Part shown: positions 19,430 to 30,523 of the stretch, piece after piece
How the letters are laid out: every line of letters starts with the position of its first letter
How positions within the stretch are numbered: the first letter of the stretch is position 1
DNA from: Turnera subulata
Lineage: Eukaryota > Streptophyta > Magnoliopsida > Malpighiales > Passifloraceae
Reading direction: 5' to 3'
Assembly (NCBI GenBank): GCA_028386065.3
Contig: JAKUCV010001413.1
Span: 266,944-330,943 of the forward strand
Length of the DNA stretch: 64,000 nt
The notes under the pieces: generated by a model
Told to the model about the DNA's origin: nothing
The model's input: the letters and a program-made list of their open reading frames with translations, nothing else
Databases searched by the model: none
Program-made: the position numbers and the translations under genes

Positions 19430-22400
19430 CGCCATCTGGCACCAACTCAAATATGCAGGATATTGACCAAGTCTAAACAATGTTTAAACTTGGCCCTTGT
19501 CACCACCTTGGTCATCATATCTGCAGGATTCTCCGTAGTCAAAATCTTCTAGAGAACTATCTCCTCTTCTTCCAGAATTTCTCGCACAAAATGATAGCGA
19601 ACATCAACGTGCTTTGTCCGTGCATGGAAAACTTGATTCTTTGCTAAATGAATAGCACTCTGACTATCGAAATATACCACAAGTTGTTTCTGACCAACTC
19701 TCAAATCTTTTAGCAATCCATGAAGCCAAATTACCTCCTTCACAGCTTCTGTAATAGCCATATACTCTGCCTCCGTTGTAGATAAAGCCACCGTTGACTG
19801 TAAAGTAGACTTCCAACTAACAGGGGCTTTTGCTAAAGTGAACAAATAGCCCGTCGTCGATCTTCACTTATCCAAATCTCCTGCATAGTCAGAATCACAA
19901 TATCCAACCACTCCTTGACCAAGTGATTCATCCCGCTCAAACATTAAGCCAACATCTACGGTATCTTTGATATACCGAAGAATCCATTTCACAGCTTGCT
20001 AATGACCTCTGCCAGGATCATGCATGTATCTGCTCACAACACTGACAGCTTGTGAAATATCGGGTCTCGTACACCCATTGCATACATCAAGCTTCCGACT
20101 ACATTGGCATAAGGGACTCTTGCCATGTACTCTCGTTCTTCATCTGTCTGCGGAGATAACTGGTTGCTAAGCTTCAAATGAGGAGCAAGCGGAGTACCTA
20201 CAGGTTTTGACCCTTCATTCATGCCAAAACGTTGTAGTACTTTCTTCAAATACTCTTTTTGTGTCAGCCAAAGCTTGCCTCCCTCTCTGTCTCTGCTTAT
20301 TTCCATACCGAGAATCTTCTTGACTTCTCCCAAATCCTTCATCTCGAACTCTCTACTCAACTGAACTTTCAACTTGTCAATTTTAACTTGGCTCTTTGCA
20401 GCTATCAGCATATCATCAACGTATAAGAGTAGATAGATGTAGGACCCATCTTGTAGTCTTCTCAAATACACACAGTGATCGTATTTTCTCCTTGTGTACT
20501 TCTGACTCAATATAAATTTGTCAAATCGTTTGTACCACTGTCTTGGTGATTGCTTCAAACCGTACAACGACTTGTCTAGTTTGCACACCCAATTTTCTTT
20601 ACCAGCAACTTTGTATCCAGCGGGCTGAGTCATATAGATTTCCTCCTTCAAGTCACCATATAAGAATGCAGTCTTCACATCAAGTTGAGCTAGCTCCAAA
20701 TTCAACTGTGCTACCAAGGCCAACAGAATTCTAATGGAGGAATGCTTCACAACTGGAAAAAATACCTCATTATAATCAATTCCCTCCTTCTGAGCGTAGC
20801 CTTTAGCCACCAATCTTGCCTTGTAGCGAACATTATTCTTGTCAGAAAATCCTTCTTTCTTAGCAAATACCCATTTGCATCCAATTACCTTCTTTCCCTT
20901 CGGTAGTTGTGTCAACTTCCATGTTTTGTTTTTCCGAAGAGATTCCATCTCCTCCTCCATTGCCTCTTTCCAACTGCTACTTTCAGAACTCCGAATGGCT
21001 TCTGAAAAAGTGGAAGGAACATCATCAACGACTGGAAGTGCATAGGCCACCGTTTCAATGAGACGTTCTGGTTTTCTCCTTTCTCGTCTTGGTCTACTAG
21101 TGGCAATTGACTCGAACTGCTACGTAGGTTCTTGGCCCGGAACCTCTTCTTCATCTGACTCTTCCTCTGTCAATGGAGAGTCACCATTGGTGCTCTTAAC
21201 TGAGATCACCATAGTAGGCTCAAACTCCACCTACTTCGATACACACTCCACCTGTTGTAAAGTACCACCAGCTTCTTCTGGATTTACCTTACTCAACATG
21301 GCAGATTCATCAAAGGTAACATCCTTGCTAATAATAGTCTTCTTGGCCTCTAGACACCAAAGACGGTAACCCTTCACTCCAGCATTAAGACCCATAAATA
21401 GAGCCTTCTTTGCTCGTGGATCTAACTTTGATTCATTCACACGGTAGTATGCAGTGGAGCCAAACACACGCAAAGAATCAGAATCTGTAGCAGGCTTCCC
21501 AAACCATACCTCCAAAGGGGTCTTGCCACCTAAAGCAGAATGTGGCAACCGATTAACAAAATGTTGAGCATATGTCACAGCCTCAGCCCAAAATTTTCTG
21601 CTAGCCCAGCATTGGACAGCATACACCGAACTTTCTCCACTAATGTCTTGTTCATACGCTCTGACACCCCGTTCTGCTGTGGTGTTTTTTTGACTGTGAA
21701 GTGCCGAACTATGCCACAATCTTGGCATATCTTCAAGAAAGGATCACTCTTATATTCTCCACCATTGTCTGTTCGGAGAACTTTAAACTTTCTTCTTGTC
21801 TGGTTCTCAACCTGAGTTTTCCATTTAAGGAAAATCCAAGCACTTCATCCTTCTTCTTCATTATAAACACCCACACTCTTCTGGAAAAATCATCAACAAA
21901 AGTGATAAAATAGTGTCTACCTCCAAGGGATGGAGTCTTGGCAGGTCTCCACACATCTGAATGCACATAGTCCAAAATCCCCTTGGTATCATGGATAGCA
22001 GTGCCAAACTTGACTCTTCGTTGCTTTCCCAGAACACAATGCTCACAAAATTCTAATTTGCAAGTCTTCGTACCTTTCAACAATCCCTGCTTGGCAAGAA
22101 TCTGCAAGGATTTTTCACCAGCATTTCCCAAACGCATATGCCACAGCTTCGTTGCCTCTGCATCTTTCTTGCTTCCAGAAGTTACTGCTGCAACTACCCC
22201 AATTACTGTACTACCTTGGTAGTAATACAGATTATTCTTCCTCACACCTTTTAACATCACCAATGCTCCTGACGTTGCTTTAAGAATTCCAACGCGAATA
22301 AGGACAACTAGGCCTTTTGATTCTAAGGCCCCCAAAGAAATGAGATTCTTCTTCAACTCTGGAACATATCGAACATCTCTCAAAATTCTGGTGGATCCAT

Positions 22401-23472
22401 CATGATTTTTCAGCTTTATTGAACCTATCCCGACTGTTTTACATGGATTGTCATTGCTCATGAAAACAACCCCGCCATTGAGCTCTTCAAGGTCAAAGAA
22501 CCATTCCCGAATGGGGCACATATGGTAGGTGCAACCAGAATCCAAAATCAACTCATCAACGTGTGATGTTGAAGGTGAAGCAACTAAAGAAGTGTCTGAC
22601 TCTGCATCACTCTTGCATTCTGCAACATTAGCATCTTGTGGAGTCTTTCCCTTCTTTTTCAACTTCGGACAGTCTTTCTTCCAATGCCCTTTCTCATGAC
22701 AAAAGGCACACTCATCTTTGGCAACTCTGCTTCTCGACTTGGATCTTCCTCTTCTTCCCTTTGACTGGCTTTGCTGTCGTCCTCTAGCCACTAAAGCTTC
22801 ATCTGCTGCAGTTGTTTTGCTCTTCATTTTGTCCTGCTGTCTCAACTCATGACTGTACAAAGCCGAACATACAGCCTCTAAGGATACAATCTCCTTCCCA
22901 TGAAGTAATGTTGTCTCCAAGTGCTCGAACTCTTCGGGAAGAGAAGATAACAGCATCAAAGCCAAGTCTTCGTCTTCAAATATAACATCCAAATTGAACA
23001 GGTCTGCTACTAACTTTTTAAACAAAGTGATGTGTTCATTCATCGTAGAACCTGGTCGATACTCGAACCGGAACAATCTCTTCTTCATTAGAAGCTTATT
23101 CTGATCACTCTTCTTCAAGAAAGTGTCTTCCAATGCCTTCCACAGTTTGTGTGCAGAAACTTCATTTTTGAATGCATATTTCTGCTCCCTGGACAAACAC
23201 GATCGAATTGTTCCGCATGCCAACTTGTTTACATCGGCCCATTCCTTGTCATTGATATCGTCAGGTTTCTCTTCTTCAATAGCAACATCAAGTCCCTACT
23301 GGAATAGCGAGTCAAGGACCTCACACTGCCACATACCAAAATGACCGGTACCGTCAAATATCTCCACAGCAAGCTTCGAACTAGATACTGGGATCCTCAA
23401 CCATCTGGATGCGGAAGCCATCTCTCCTGACTGTGTAGTTGATGTTGCATGTTTTGAACCTACTTCCGCCAT
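19430..23472 (-). pseudogene. copia B gag-pol polyprotein, frameshifted
   Basis: The ATG at about 23472 opens MAEVGSK..., stopped by a TAG near 23298 where copia A has Gln. The next frame, 23223-21733 (about 496 codons), carries the rest of gag, an intact zinc knuckle CAFCHEKGHWKKDC, protease DSG (LILDSGCTYH), pre-integrase (the LWHMRLG His is followed by Asn where copia A has His) and integrase up to a one-base deletion near 21840. Further frames hold [10 protein letters not shown], an RT with LYGLKQSPRQW, YVDD and GMEISRD (21050-20034), then a shift near 20075, and RNase H (TTEAEYMAI, DSQSA) to 19549. Several stops; not functional. Confidence 0.9.
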
Positions 23473-23543
23473 TATAAAATCAAAAGATAGTATTCAACAA
23501 TTTCAAATAGCCCAAAAGAAGAACCTTCGGCTCCGCTACCACT

Positions 23544-24147
23544 TGTTGGGGAAACTCGGGTAATTTCCCCACTATAACAAACTAGTGAATTGAACTGATT
23601 CGATAATTCCCAGGAAAGATGGCCTAGCCTATCTCCTTAGACAGAATTATCATTCCAAGATAAATTCCCAGGGAAGACTGGAGGAACAGTGGTTCACTTA
23701 AAACCCAACCTCCTAGACAGGACTTACTTGCACAGTGTTATAATTCACAACCTATACCCGACAAAGGCGGCTTAGCCGGCCAACAAATAGAACAAGGCGG
23801 CTTTGCCAGCCAACATAGAGATAAGGCGGCTTAGCCGGCCAATGTTGAATACTAAACGAATAAACAAATGCGGAAATTAAAGGCGGAATAATAAAGAAAG
23901 AACACACTCAAAAATTGATAACGGAGTTCGGCCAATTTTGCCTACGTCTCCGGAGCACCACTAGAAAAGGGCCTGCTCTGTTTACTAGGAGAAGAAGAGT
24001 ATTTAGTACAATTGTTAGGATACAATGTACTCAAATTTTGGGATGATTCCAAAGGGATGTGAGGGGTCTTATTTATAGCCTTTTCCAACCCCTCACTCCC
24101 ACTTTCTAATGGATGTGGGATACAAAACACCACATCACTATTCAACA
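23544..24147 (-). repeat. copia B 5' LTR
   Basis: 604 bp. Its first about 420 bp match the copia A LTRs; the last about 120 bp (GATTCCAAAGGGATGTGAGG...) are specific to this subfamily. Confidence 0.9.
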
Positions 24148-25179
24148 CAAACATGATATTGCAGGGTCTTGCGATGGACTTTTATGGATGGTTCTCGGAA
24201 AAAGAAGCATTCTCCACTTGTTGTGGAACCCTTTGACAAGTGAATATCGAGAAATATTACCCTGCCCAGGTGAGTTGAAGTTTCCTTACAATGTTATTTA
24301 CGGGTTTGCTTTTGATCCATGCACCTGTGACTATAAACTGATTCGAGGCCTATCTTATAATCCTTTCTACCGCCAGAAAGGTGAGATGATGGTATTTTCT
24401 TTAAAAACTAACTTATGGCGTTGTAGTATTGGGCCTTGCTTCAAATTTATTGATACCTTTCAGGCAGCGGGGATAACATTAAATGGAGCTGTTCATTGGG
24501 TATTACGTGCCATAGATCACACAAGCACGATTGCTGTTTTCGATATACATAGTGAGAAATTCCTGAACATCCCTTGGCTGAGTGATTATGGTTGCGGTTA
24601 TGATCCTTTTGCACTATTTGTTTTGAATGGATGCCTTGGTTTCGTAAAGTATGGGGAGAATCGGAGGGGAATTTATGGGTATGAGATATGGTTATTGAAA
24701 GAGTATGGCAATGGTGCCTCTTGGACACAATTGGTTTTTACACGCACATCGCCTGTACATCACAACGTCTACAAGGTTCCGATTTGCAAGATGAACAACT
24801 GGGAAATAGTGATGGTCACAGATGATGACCAATTATTGAGGTTCAATTTGGAGGATAAGGTTTGCAAAATGTTTGATTTTGGAGCTCAAACACGCAATGT
24901 TTTTTGGTCTGAATCCCCATCATATGTTGAAACATTACTTTCACCTCATGGTTGCTAAGGACTTTTAAGGATCTATCCTGCAGGTCATGAATGAATAAGA
25001 GAGGACTTTAGACTATGATCTTTTTTTTTTTAATACAGTTTTTTGTATTCCATTTTCAATTAGTTTAAGTTTTCAGTTTGATGGGTGGCTGAACAGTTTC
25101 GAATACATATAGGCCAAATATCAATTTGCCCCATTATTACTTTTTGGTTAGTTTGGGTACTATGTTTCTAATTGGATTG

Positions 25180-25330
25180 ACTTTTATTTTTGTGAATAAG
25201 GATTTTATTAATCAACCCAAAGAGGGTACAGAGTGGAACTGAGGTTCCAGTTACATCAAAAAGAAGAAACGCAGCGCAATCCCCTGGGGGCTGAACTAGA
25301 TGAGATACCCCCTAATGGAAAGGAGAAAGC
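25180..25330 (-). mobile_element. LINE 3' tail fragment of another family
   Basis: On the - strand the segment ends GTTGATTAATAAAATCC...TTCAC followed by an A-rich tail at about 25172-25185, the usual layout of a plant LINE 3' UTR. No coding part is visible. Bases 24959-25172 are F-box 3' flank (compare 16258-16390). 25331-25942 hold AT-rich DNA with no gene. Confidence 0.45.
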
Positions 25331-25942
25331 TAAATGAGCTAAATAATTGGTTTGATGTGTCTCAGTTATCTAATTAGGTCGATTTAGTGTCTCTATTATT
25401 AAATTAAATCAATTTGGTCGAAGTCAAAATGGCCTGTCTTCATCACAATTTTAAGGAATCTGTTATGGAGCTCATGAATGAATACGAGAAGAATTTAGAT
25501 TATTATCCTTTTTTACATACAAATTTGTGTATTCCATATCCTTTAGTTTAAGTTTTTAGGTTTGATGGGTGGCTCAATAGTTTCAGATGCATATTGACCA
25601 TAATACAACTTTCGCCTATATTATACTAGAAGAATATCCCCGTCGATACGAGACTAATCTCTCCCGGGCTTCGATCGGCACCTGTTAAGGTGGACACCCT
25701 ATCAACTGTGCATGCTCCATTCATATCACTAAGATTTGAACCCTAGTTGATGCTTAAGAGACTCCAGCCTTTCTTCACTAGGACCAACACAAGTTGGTAA
25801 CTTTGGCCTATATTTGGTATAATTTTCTTTTTAGTTTGGGTACCATGTTTCCAACTAGATTGATTTGGTGTCTTGGTTATCGAAATTGGTCAATTTGATG
25901 TCAATTAATAAAATTGGATCAATTTAGTCGAAGTCGAAGTAG

Positions 25943-26410
25943 AGTCAAAATAGCCTGTGTTCATCGCTGATGTGTATACTAAGAGGGGTATGGCAGAGGT
26001 GTCCAGGTGGATATTGTTTTAATTTTTTAAAAAAAGAAAGAAAACAATATAAGACCAATAAGGACCAGTAGGAAAAAAAAAGATAAAATATATTTTTGGG
26101 CACAGCGGAAAGATAAATATTTTTAAGAACTAAACATGTTATACCGTGATTAATTTAATACACGGGTGTTAAAATAGCCTGAGTCAAAATAGCCTGTGTT
26201 CATCGCTGATGTGTATACCAAGAGGGGTATGGCAGAGGTGTCCAGGTGGATATTGTTTTAATTTTTTTAAAAAAGGAAGAAAACAATATAAGACCAATAA
26301 GGACCAGTAGGAAAAAAAAGATAAAATATATTTTTGGGCACAGCGGAAAGATAAATATTTTTAAGAACTAAACATGTTATACCGTGATTAATTTAATACA
26401 CGGGTGTTAA
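25943..26410. repeat. Tandem duplication, period about 238 bp
   Basis: GAGTCAAAATAGCCTGTG starts at 25943 and again at 26181. The two units are nearly identical, including GGGGTATGGCAGAGGTGTCC and the ACACGGGTGTTAA end, differing mainly in A-run lengths. Noncoding. Bases 26411-26635 are AT-rich without a gene. Confidence 0.9.
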
Positions 26411-26637
26411 CTAATTATGTTAATTAATAATATTTTTTTCTGTCATATTCTCTTAAATATGTAAATTAAAAATTATATTTCTTATTTCTTATTACAAAAG
26501 TCTGTATGATACAAGTGAACAGAATTTTAATTTTTAGCCCGATTTTGAATTTTATTTTATCTTTCATTCGTTGAAAAACATTAAATGCGCAAAAAAAGAA
26601 AAACTATTTAAAATCTATTTCCTCTCCACCACCTCTA

Positions 26638-26829
26638 TCAAATCATCATCTTCAAAAACCTCAAAACTGCAGAAAGGCCCAATAATATCATTGCTGCAAC
26701 TCCGATCTCAAGCATGGTAATCAAGCAATCCTTGACTTTATTGTTTCTATCCATATTCCCACCAACAATTTTTTGGAGCAGAATGGGATCCAATATTTCA
26801 AACAGTCTGTTTTCAGACCACGCAGCCAT
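26638..26829 (-). pseudogene. Receptor-like kinase C-terminal fragment
   Basis: The - strand frame reads W.ENRLFEILDPILLQ, a gap, then KDCLITMLEIGVA. This resembles the end of the kinase domain of leucine-rich-repeat receptor kinases (EFR/Xa21-like group), where D(P)...CL...IGVACS is typical. The usual CS..P..R that should follow is replaced by an out-of-frame hydrophobic reading to a stop at 26638. Only about 60 codons. It is a stray fragment; assignment is by motif memory. Confidence 0.4.
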
Positions 26830-26837
26830 GGCATATT

Positions 26838-26910
26838 CAGAAACCTGATGCTCTAGAAGAGGGAAATCAGTTCGGCTGCAATTTGAAGAATCAGGTGGTA
26901 ACCGACATTA
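26838..26910 (+). pseudogene. F-box relic scrap
   Basis: AACCTGATGCTCTAGAAGAGGG and the following CAATTTGAAGAATCAGGTGGTAACCGACAT match 2281-2350. Seventy bases of the relic type, directly left of a copia-like LTR. Confidence 0.5.
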
Positions 26911-27206
26911 TGCTAGTTTTTTAAAGAAGAAAAGGTCAAAGAAGAGTCTCCCCACAGGAAACTAAGAGCCGAAAGACATCCACAGAAACCAATAGAAATA
27001 TCATTAGAAGGTCTCCCAAAGATGGAGTTTCTAAAAGATTTCCAAAAGATGTGGCAACCGAATATATGATTCAATGCAAGTAGATTACATATAGAGTCCT
27101 AGTATTTATAGAGTACTGGTGGTCATAATTAGTACACGTTACCATCACCTACACCGCTCCTACAATATCTCTACAAGGTTCTCATAAGCATCAGTTTTTT
27201 CCAGAT

Positions 27207-27476
27207 TGTAACAGCCCGGGTAAAAATTTATATTTTTATCGGACTGTAAAATGCTTGGTACAGTAATTTACCATGTAAAAATAATCTTGGAAAGTATTTT
27301 ATGGTAAACCGAGCATCAGATTCCAATTCCGAGTCTCGAACCATACCTCGGATATTTTACGGAATTTTCCAAAGTGGGTAAACCGTGAAAAGACGATTAT
27401 ACCCCTAGGTTAGTATTACTACCAAGAAAAACTAGAAAGAACATATAAATCTTTTGCTATAAGAAAATTTAATAAA

Positions 27477-27563
<87 letters not shown>

Positions 27564-30024
27564 AAAAAAATTGTTGGCTTAGTTTCTTTCCAGCTCAATG
27601 GTGCATGCTCCCTCATGATTTCACCCGGTTGAAGAAATGTGGCAGACACCTCCTTCTTTTCCTCAACCTTCATCACGTGGTCTTTTTCTACTTTCCTAGC
27701 TATTAAACCATGGTTTCATGGCAGACCATGAACAAAAGCTTAATACACTCAACACTACCAGTTTCTTTCTTTTCATTTCCTTCATCATTTCTTCATCTTC
27801 CCCCTTTTGTCCTCACCACCACCGAGCCACCGGACCGCACCACCACAGTACCATCACTTCTTCTCCAACTTCCTCACCCTCATTGCCCACCACACCACTG
27901 AACCCAACCGTCCACGCCTGCACCAATCAACGCGACCGTCGCCACTAGTCGTCTTCCTCTATCGCCTGCTTACACCGCCGTCCTAAAGTTGCACCACGAC
28001 CGAACCCCGCCACGCCCGCCATCTTCTTCTTCACGTACTGCCGTCGCCTCGAAGCAGTAGCCGCGCCAACTTCTACCTTTCCGTGTCTTCCCGTCGCCTT
28101 CTTGCACTTGCCCTCGCCCACCGCGCCACCACCAGCCAACAGCCCACCGGCCACCACTGCAAGTCTCCACTGCCGCACGAACTGCAGTGACAAGAGAGTC
28201 ACGCCTCAGTAGTCGTCCTTCATCCAGCCCTTCAACGTGCCTGTAGCCGTCGTCCTTCACCGAGCAGTGCCGCGCCGTTCGTCCTCCACCTCGCGTCGCA
28301 CTGCCGCTTGCAGCCCCGCACCGTCTGGTCTCGTTGTGTTAGTGGTGAGCTGAAACAGGTGACCTGAAGCAGGTTGAGTTTTGGGTTAGTAAATACTGGG
28401 TGACGGGCTAAAACATTTAGAATTGGATAATATGATGGGCTGATGGGCTTAACTTAAAGGCAGAAGGCTATAGTCTTGGGATGGGCTGAACGTTGGACTT
28501 AGACATTATGGTGGGCTGACTTATCTTCTTTTCATATTACACACAAATTAAACTAACGGTAATTAACAAGTAATAGCAAGAAAAATAATAATAATAATAA
28601 TAATATAAATATATAGGTATACATTATTTACACTGAGAGCATTAAATAAATATGTAGTATACTACAATATTAGTGCTATGCATAAATATATGTATATACA
28701 CATGTATATATATATATAACCTATAAATATTCATTGAGTATAAATAACATAGTGATACTATAAACGAATTACGGAAAAAGACTATCATAAGCATATCATT
28801 TTGTTGTGCATTTATGTGATTATATGTTAATACATCTAGGTGAAGAGGACGCAAACGAGGGCTTGGAACCCGAGGGAGAAATTCACGAGGAATTTATCGG
28901 CCAAGGTGAGGATAAGTAAATATTTATATACTGCCCGTAGTACCAAGTTGCTGTTTGTTTATTATCTGTGTTATATGCTTGAGTAATTCTTTGTGGCTGT
29001 GAATGGTTGTTGTGAGATGAATTTAATTGGAATTTGTTGCCGTTGATGTTGTTGAATTGATGCTACTGTTAACGCTATTGGTAATATTAGAAATGTGGTA
29101 TTAGTAGGTTATTACTGTTGTTTATGGCGGAGAAAATTGTGAGAGTAGAGTACCGAGGGTACTAGTTGAATAAGCTTGTATTATCCAGACGAGAAGAGAG
29201 GCTGTGAGCCTGCTCCGGATAATGAGAAAATGGAGGATAATAGAAATTAAATAACTAGAAATAATAAAACTGGATACACTTAGACATCTAGTAAATCACA
29301 GTTAAATGTTGGAATAGCCAGATGGTAGTCTTATTTTTATAGTGCTGGGGGAGAGTGTGCTTGGGGTCTGCTCCCTGTCTGTATCAATTTTTATTTTAGG
29401 CGCTGGGGGAGAGTGTGCTTGGGGTCTGCTCCCTGTCTGTGCCAGTTTTACGTGGAGGCACCAGGCGGGGTCTACGGGCTAGCTAGCTTGACTACCAGGC
29501 GACGGTCACCATTTAACTAGTGATAGGGGCCCTGATAATAAAATTGGTATAGCGTGTCTAAGATCACAGAGGGTGTTATTTTGGGTTCGTGTGAACTATA
29601 ATTTATTATTGTTAATGTGACTTGGATTATTTACGGTTGTTTGTATATGTATATCTGCTTATGGATTTTACCCGGTGAGCACTTCGGACTCACCCCTCGC
29701 CTGCGTGACCTGGTCGCGTAGTTTGATTTTGCGTAGTTTAGGTACGTTCGAGGCAAGCTGTGGCGCACCCTCTGCCAGGCCCGGATCCATTCGGCGATGC
29801 ATCGCTATCATATTGTTGCTTATTGTTGTATTGTATTAAGACTTCCGCTGCTTGTATTTTACTACTCATTTCTGATGCTTGTTTTAATAATGTCTCTGTG
29901 CCGGGACAAGTACTGTTGTTGTATTATTTTTGTTGGTTGTGATATTTACCACTGTGGATACTGTGTTAGTATGTGGTCCCGCGTGTTACTGTGCATAACG
30001 GTAATTGCAAGACGGGGCGTTTCA
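27207..30024. mobile_element. Solo LTR, Ty3-like, 2818 bp
   Basis: Begins TGTAACAGCCCGGG and ends GACGGGGCGTTTCA. 5-bp TSD CAGAT at 27202-27206 and 30025-30029. TGTAAC(A/G)(G/C)CC ends are common on long LTRs of plant Ty3/gypsy elements. It holds a trinucleotide microsatellite, a pyrimidine-rich stretch rich in CCACC/GCCGCC (27640-28330), and two tandem copies of GCTGGGGGAGAGTGTGCTTGG near 29343 and 29402. ORFs at 27.7-28.3 kb are composition artefacts. Related to the solo LTR at 47553-50968. Confidence 0.85.
27475..27562. repeat. Inverted trinucleotide microsatellite (AAT)n(ATT)n
   Basis: About 18 AAT units pass directly into about 10 ATT units, so the whole tract is a perfect palindrome in principle and can form a long AT hairpin. 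Confidence 0.85.
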
Positions 30025-30523
30025 CAGATAATTCCTGATACACTCTTACAAGAACTCTACCACTTTCTAAATTGTTCTTCAATAGGATCAATTCCAACAC
30101 TCCCCCTTGATCCTATCGCCTATACTTCCACTCAAATCGTGAGCATCAACATGTTCAACTTAACCTCAAAAGTTTCCTGCAATTAGTGATTCTTCTGCAG
30201 CAACCTCTTGAAAACTTTCTTTTGCACACCTTTTTTCATTTGTTTGAAATTCCTGCAAGCCATTCCTGAAAGCAAACTTCAAAAACATCTTGCGCAAAGA
30301 TAACTCCCAATATATTTCTTCAACCTGATAACAAGAACACCACAAAGACGTCTGAAAGCTAAAGGAATTGAAAGCTTAAAGAAACAGAGTTGAACCCAAT
30401 GACTTTGAAAGACTTTTATTCACAAAAGGCTTCCAAAAAATACCAAAAGCTTAACAGGCCGTAAGGTCATAGGGCTCCGCTACCATGTTAGTTTTTTAAA
30501 GAACAAAAGATCAAAGAAGAGTC

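Larger units (their letters stand above)
18771..24147 (-). mobile_element. Ty1/copia retrotransposon B, complete but mutated
   Basis: LTRs at 18771-19352 (3') and 23544-24147 (5'), both TGTTGGGG...TTCAACA, with a perfect 5-bp TSD CAAAC at 18766-18770 and 24148-24152. Same family as copia A, with the same primer-binding site variant (TGGTAGCGGAGCC) and about 90% related coding sequence, but the 3' third of the LTR differs. LTRs are about 97% identical apart from a deletion of about 22 bp around 19185-19205 in the 3' LTR. Inserted in the linker region of an F-box gene. Confidence 0.95.
18427..24958 (+). pseudogene. F-box gene split by copia B; otherwise almost open
   Basis: The family frame from about 18434 reads GRQEV...PVDVIEDILCRIPAKS, then a small in-frame deletion (VSKLCSDL), RFMKRHFNHAP, YLEENGDGSLVNIIIN and LWLPPIPLIKEDK. 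At 18770 copia B interrupts. After the TSD the same frame resumes (HDIAGSCDGLLWMV, WNPLTSEYRE, YGFAFDPCTCDYKLIRGL, GITLNGAVHWVL, FDIHSEKFLNIPW, LNGCLGFV, YEIWLLKEYGNGASWTQLVFT, WEIVMVTDD, SESPSYVETLLSPHGC) to a TAA at 24956-24958. Upstream, the two ATGs at 18427 and 18430 are out of this frame because of a one-base change, and stops precede it, so translation would need another start. Confidence 0.88.
26911..30523 (-). mobile_element. Non-autonomous copia-like relic, LTR split by a solo LTR
   Basis: The left LTR starts TGCTAGTTTTTTAAAG at 26911 and ends CAATTCCAACA at 30099; without the nested solo LTR it is about 366 bp. A purine tract (- strand TCAAGGGGGAG) adjoins it. The short interior (30100-30485) has no polyprotein. 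The second LTR begins TGTTAGTTTTTTAAAG at 30486 and is cut after 38 bp by the CACTA-like element. The primer-binding site beside it is TGGTAGCGGAGCC (- strand, at 30473-30485), the same variant as in copia A and B. No TSD can be confirmed because the second LTR end is missing. Confidence 0.65.

Noticed and set aside
27710..28260. Several Pro/Arg-rich ORFs
   Set aside because: Located in the pyrimidine-rich part of a solo LTR; the composition follows CCACC/GCCGCC repeats and no domain is seen.
29760..30186. 129-codon ORF with Cys/Val-rich start
   Set aside because: It crosses the end of the solo LTR into copia-relic DNA, so the ORF spans an element boundary.
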